64,000 nt of DNA, taken from assembly GCA_913061275.1 (NCBI GenBank), contig CAJXSR010000008.1:61990-125989 (forward strand), written 5' to 3'. This DNA comes from an uncultured Paracoccaceae bacterium. Its GTDB lineage: Bacteria > Pseudomonadota > Alphaproteobacteria > Rhodobacterales > Rhodobacteraceae. Numbering within the stretch: the stretch's first letter is position 1; the number at the start of each line of letters is the position of its first letter. Of the stretch, positions 60,931-64,000 are shown piece by piece. Below the pieces are notes generated by a model that was not told the origin of the DNA, ran no database searches, and was given only the letters and a program-made list of their open reading frames with translations. The position numbers and the translations under genes were made by a program.

Positions 60931-61784
60931 TGAATATCGAAAACCTGATGCTGCCGTTCCAGTTCCCGTTCATGCAGAACGCGTTCCTGATCTCTATGAT
61001 TGTATCGGTTCCAACCGCATTGCTGTCGTGCTTTTTGGTGATGAAAGGCTGGGCTCTGATGGGCGACGCGGTCAGCCACGCAGTCCTGCCGGGGATCGTT
61101 CTGGCCTATATCATCGGTATCCCCTTGATCATCGGGGCGTTCGCGGCAGGTATGACCTGCGCGTTGGCGACTGGCTATTTGTCCACCAACAGCCGTGTGA
61201 AACAGGATACTGTGATGGGGGTCGTATTTTCTGGAATGTTTGGCGTGGGCATCGTGCTTTATGTATCTGTTGAGACCAACGTGCACCTTGATCACATTCT
61301 CTTCGGCAACATGCTGGGTGTTGAGCCTCACGAGTTGTGGACAGCAGGGATCATATCGCTTGGCGTTGGGTTGATACTCGCGCTAAAATGGAAAGATTGG
61401 CTGCTACACAGCTTTGATCCGGCGCAAGCGCGTGCGTCGGGGCTTTGGGTCAACTGGTTGCATTATGGAATGCTGGCAGCACTTTCGCTGACCATAGTGG
61501 CCACGCTGTCGGCAGCGGGCCTAATCCTTGCAATCGGTTTGCTGATCGCACCGGGTGCCATTGCGTTTTTGGTCGTGCGCAAGTTTTCCACGATGCTATG
61601 GGTGTCTGTCATAGTATGTATGGCGTCGATGCTACTGGGAACTTATGCCAGCTTCTTTCTCGACAGTGCCCCTGCGCCAACGATAATTCTCATTATGACC
61701 GCATTGTTTATCGCAGCGTTCATCAGACGTCAGATCATCACGCGGCGTACCTCTATGCAGCGCGTTGAGGAGGCAGTGAACTAA
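60930..61784 (+). CDS. sitD: Manganese/iron ABC permease
   Basis: ABC-3 family; CFLVMKGWALMGDAVSHAVLPGIVLAYIIGIP. Confidence 0.92.
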   Translation: MNIENLMLPFQFPFMQNAFLISMIVSVPTALLSCFLVMKGWALMGDAVSHAVLPGIVLAYIIGIPLIIGAFAAGMTCALATGYLSTNSRVKQDTVMGVVFSGMFGVGIVLYVSVETNVHLDHILFGNMLGVEPHELWTAGIISLGVGLILALKWKDWLLHSFDPAQARASGLWVNWLHYGMLAALSLTIVATLSAAGLILAIGLLIAPGAIAFLVVRKFSTMLWVSVIVCMASMLLGTYASFFLDSAPAPTIILIMTALFIAAFIRRQIITRRTSMQRVEEAVN

Positions 61785-61802
61785 TATTCTGCAAAGGCAA
61801 AA

Positions 61803-61940
61803 TGGCGAGCAATTTGTTTTCACACGGTGTGCGTCCGACACGCCAAAGGCTCGCCATCTCTGAATCGCTGTTTGAGAAGACGGGGAGTCACATCGATGAA
61901 TCCGGTTTGTATGAAGAGCTGGCAACTTCGGCCACCCAAG
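61803..61940 (+). pseudogene. 5' remnant of Irr/Fur-family regulator, truncated by IS
   Basis: MASNLFSHGVRPTRQRLAISESLFEKTGSHIDESGLYEELATSATQ| resembles the N-terminus of Irr (LRPTRQRLALAxLLF). Confidence 0.65.
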
Positions 61941-62783
61941 GGTGCTGTCAGACTAATTCGAACGCGTCTCAAAAGACCGTAATTGCAAAATCCTATGAAG
62001 CACAGATTTGGAACCACTCATTCAGAGCAGCAGTACGTTTCCGTTTATAAGCATGCCTGGTTTCGAGATGTCTTTCATGATTGAAATGGTTATAAATTTG
62101 GCTGTGATAGCTAACAAATTTTTGAAGTGTTGCAATCGTTTTGAAGCGCTGCATTGCTCGTTCTCGCCGTCGGAACGGCAAATGAGAATTCTCGCATCTG
62201 TTGTTTGATCGACCACCGCATAATTGTCTGTCTGCAACGCCAATCTCACGAAAAGCAGCGCCATAGGATGGTAACTTATCTGTTGTAATAATCCTTGGTG
62301 ATCCGTGCTTCCTCATTGCTTTTATGATGAATTTCTTCGCTGCAGCCTTGTTTCGCCTTTTGGTGACAAAGCATTCAAGCACCTCACCTTCATGATCAAC
62401 AGCACGCCACAAGTAGAAACGTTCGCCATTGATCTTGACGAAAACTTCATCCAAATGCCATTGCCAGTTTGAGTGGTGACCCACCCTCTTCTTCCGGATT
62501 TTTGCAGCAAATATCTTCCCAAATCTGTCGACCCAGAACCGCACTGTTTCGTGACAAATATCAATTCCCGATGCCCGTAGGGTTTTGCTTTGCAAAAGCC
62601 CGAAAGGGGCGCTCATGTAGGATATCTTCAACTTGGCGGAAGCTAAGTGGGTATCGCACGTAATACATCACCGCCAAGCGGATAATTTCAGGGGAAGTTT
62701 TGAAGTATTTAAAGATGTTTTTGGCTGGCATTTGTGAAATTTACGTCCACCCCAAACTCACGTCAAGTTCCTCTGACAACACC
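61941..62783 (-). mobile_element. IS6-family-like insertion sequence, transposase disrupted
   Basis: Terminal repeats GGTGCTGTCAGA (61941) and TCTGACAACACC (to 62783). DDE transposase 61993-62731(-): MPAKNIFKYFKTSPEIIRLAVMYYVRYPLSFRQVEDILHER // GIDICHETVRFWVDRFG... Confidence 0.82.
62569..62608. repeat. 40-bp palindromic insertion inside transposase reading frame
   Basis: CGATGCCCGTAGGGTTTTGCTTTGCAAAAGCCCGAAAGGG; its removal restores LHER-GIDICHE in frame. Confidence 0.75.
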
Positions 62784-63179
62784 GCAGTGATTGCTGCAAC
62801 GGAAAAAATCTCACCAAACTTGCCTGCAACGGTTGATGGAAGTATTTTGCGTGAAGAAAGCGCTGCGGGAGCGTTTCCAGGCTTCACAATCGATGGACCG
62901 TTCGGCTATGACGTTGCCATTGATCAGGTTGCCGCCAAAATAAAGGGCTTAGATAAATCTCATGTGGCTGGTGCGGCTGATTTATTGTTGTTCCCAAATA
63001 TTGAGGCTGCAAATGCGGTGGCTAAATCTTGGAAGTTTCATGGTTCTGCCGAGACTGGGAGTCTTATACTTGGGGCCAAGGTGCCTATATTGTTAAATTC
63101 AAGGTCTGATGCTGCATCTCGACGCATAAATGCACTGGCGTTGGCGATGGTGGTGATGTCAAACCAACGGCGACAATAA
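62784..63179 (+). pseudogene. 3' remnant of phosphate acetyl/butyryltransferase
   Basis: AVIAATEKISPNLPATVDGSILREESAAGAFPGFTIDGPFGYDVAIDQVAAKIKGLDKSHVAGAADLLLFPNIEAANAVAK resembles the PTA_PTB C-terminus; 5' part missing at IS boundary. Confidence 0.75.
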
Positions 63180-63256
63180 CATAGAGCGCATGAGTTTTAT
63201 ATCATTAATACCAGCCTATAGTATGTTGCGGTGAAGGTCTTAAGTGTAATTAGGTC

Positions 63257-63418
63257 GGCATTGTCAGATTAAACGAAGTTGGGCGATCTAATCCCCCCAA
63301 TCTTATCACAGATTAGGCAAAGCTCGTTGTATTGCTTGGCAAATAGCCAAACACCTATATTTAAAACCAGCCCAAATCCGCAGCCCACCATAGCAAATCA
63401 GTTTAATCTGACAATGCC
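63257..63418. mobile_element. 162-bp MITE-like element with perfect 18-bp terminal inverted repeats
   Basis: GGCATTGTCAGATTAAAC (63257-63274) / GTTTAATCTGACAATGCC (63401-63418). Confidence 0.8.
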
Positions 63419-63424
63419 TCGATC

Positions 63425-63778
63425 TTGAATGATTGCACCTATTCGCTGACACATCATTTTATGAATGTTCGCAATTTGCTGAGCGATCAACCGCGCAGTG
63501 ATCGTATATTTTTGGCGCTAAAGGCGCATCGGCCCGAAGATGAATTTAACGGCAAGGAACTGGCGTTCTTGCGCTATGCGGCCAAATTGACCGTGGATGT
63601 CGGCCAGATGATCAAATCCGACTTTGAAGCACTGAAAATCTCGGGTTGCGAGGATGGCGAGATATTGGAGGTCAACCAAGTTTGTGCCTATTTTAACTAT
63701 TCAAACCGGTTGTTAAACGGGTTGGGATGCACAACGGATGGCGATCAAATTGGTTATTACAAGGGTGACAAAGTCTAA
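63425..63778 (+). pseudogene. 3' remnant of AhpD/carboxymuconolactone-decarboxylase-like (peroxidase-related) gene
   Basis: NDCTYSLTHHFMNVRNLL...LAFLRYAAKLTVDVGQMIKSDFEALKISGCEDGEILEVNQVCAYFNYSNRLLNGLG; N-terminal half absent. Confidence 0.65.
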
Positions 63779-63943
63779 GTATTATAATGGCTTAAGACTG
63801 ATTTGTCCTCCTTGAGTCGTATGCGAAGTAGACATAATTATGTCGCCTGTCTTATTAACGTTCGAAGGGCCAAAATCTGAATAGGTTTATGCAAAATGTG
63901 GGGCGCAGTTTGCCACCTCTAGTTTGTTGTATTCATCTAATGA

Positions 63944-64000
63944 TCAGTGGCCAGGATCCGCAGTTTGCACTTCGATCTGATAGCCCTCAGGATCAAGGAA
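63944..64000 (-). CDS. VOC/glyoxalase-superfamily protein, C-terminal end only (window edge)
   Basis: Own translation FLDPEGYQIEVQTADPGH*. Confidence 0.5.
   Translation of the reverse strand, partial: FLDPEGYQIEVQTADPGH

Noticed and set aside
62700-62783. N-terminus of track ORF 62700-63179
   Set aside because: This part is IS-derived sequence fused by chance to the phosphate acyltransferase remnant.
1-64000. CRISPR arrays and rRNA genes
   Set aside because: No regularly spaced short repeats and no 16S/23S/5S signatures were seen when reading through the window.

Overview
This 64 kb window looks like a chromosomal segment of an AT-leaning alphaproteobacterium, most likely Rhodobacteraceae/Roseobacter-like (judged from gene content and families only). 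Positions 1-46 kb are mostly housekeeping or metabolic: class I lysK, nadA/B/C and nadD, a PiT phosphate transporter with its DUF47 partner, ettA, recR-ybaB-dnaX with SRP RNA nearby, nudC, pheA and a yejABEF-type peptide ABC operon. tRNA-Leu(TAA) and tRNA-Arg(ACG) are present. Positions 46.5-64 kb are accessory: a serine recombinase with DUF2924, a two-component-regulated putative small-molecule cluster, a Fur-family regulator with sitABCD metal uptake, and a mobile-element scar zone containing three gene remnants. The most interesting observation is in the 49.1-57.2 kb cluster: DUF6134, response regulator, histidine kinase, Baeyer-Villiger-type FMO, 'thermostable hemolysin' GNAT-like protein, acyl-AMP ligase, SDR and Fe/2OG dioxygenase. 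Each of its four apparent transcription units has a GTAAG-N6-GTAAG direct repeat (11-bp period) 45-64 bp before the start codon. The whole cluster is bracketed by a 26-bp near-identical direct repeat at 48891 and 57401. Other observations include REP-bounded cargo, a dispersed palindromic repeat, an internally deleted Ldh2 pseudogene, an IS6-like element at an irr'/'pta deletion junction, a 40-bp palindromic insertion inside its transposase, and a 162-bp MITE-like element. All identifications come from reading the sequence and recalling families. No database search was run.
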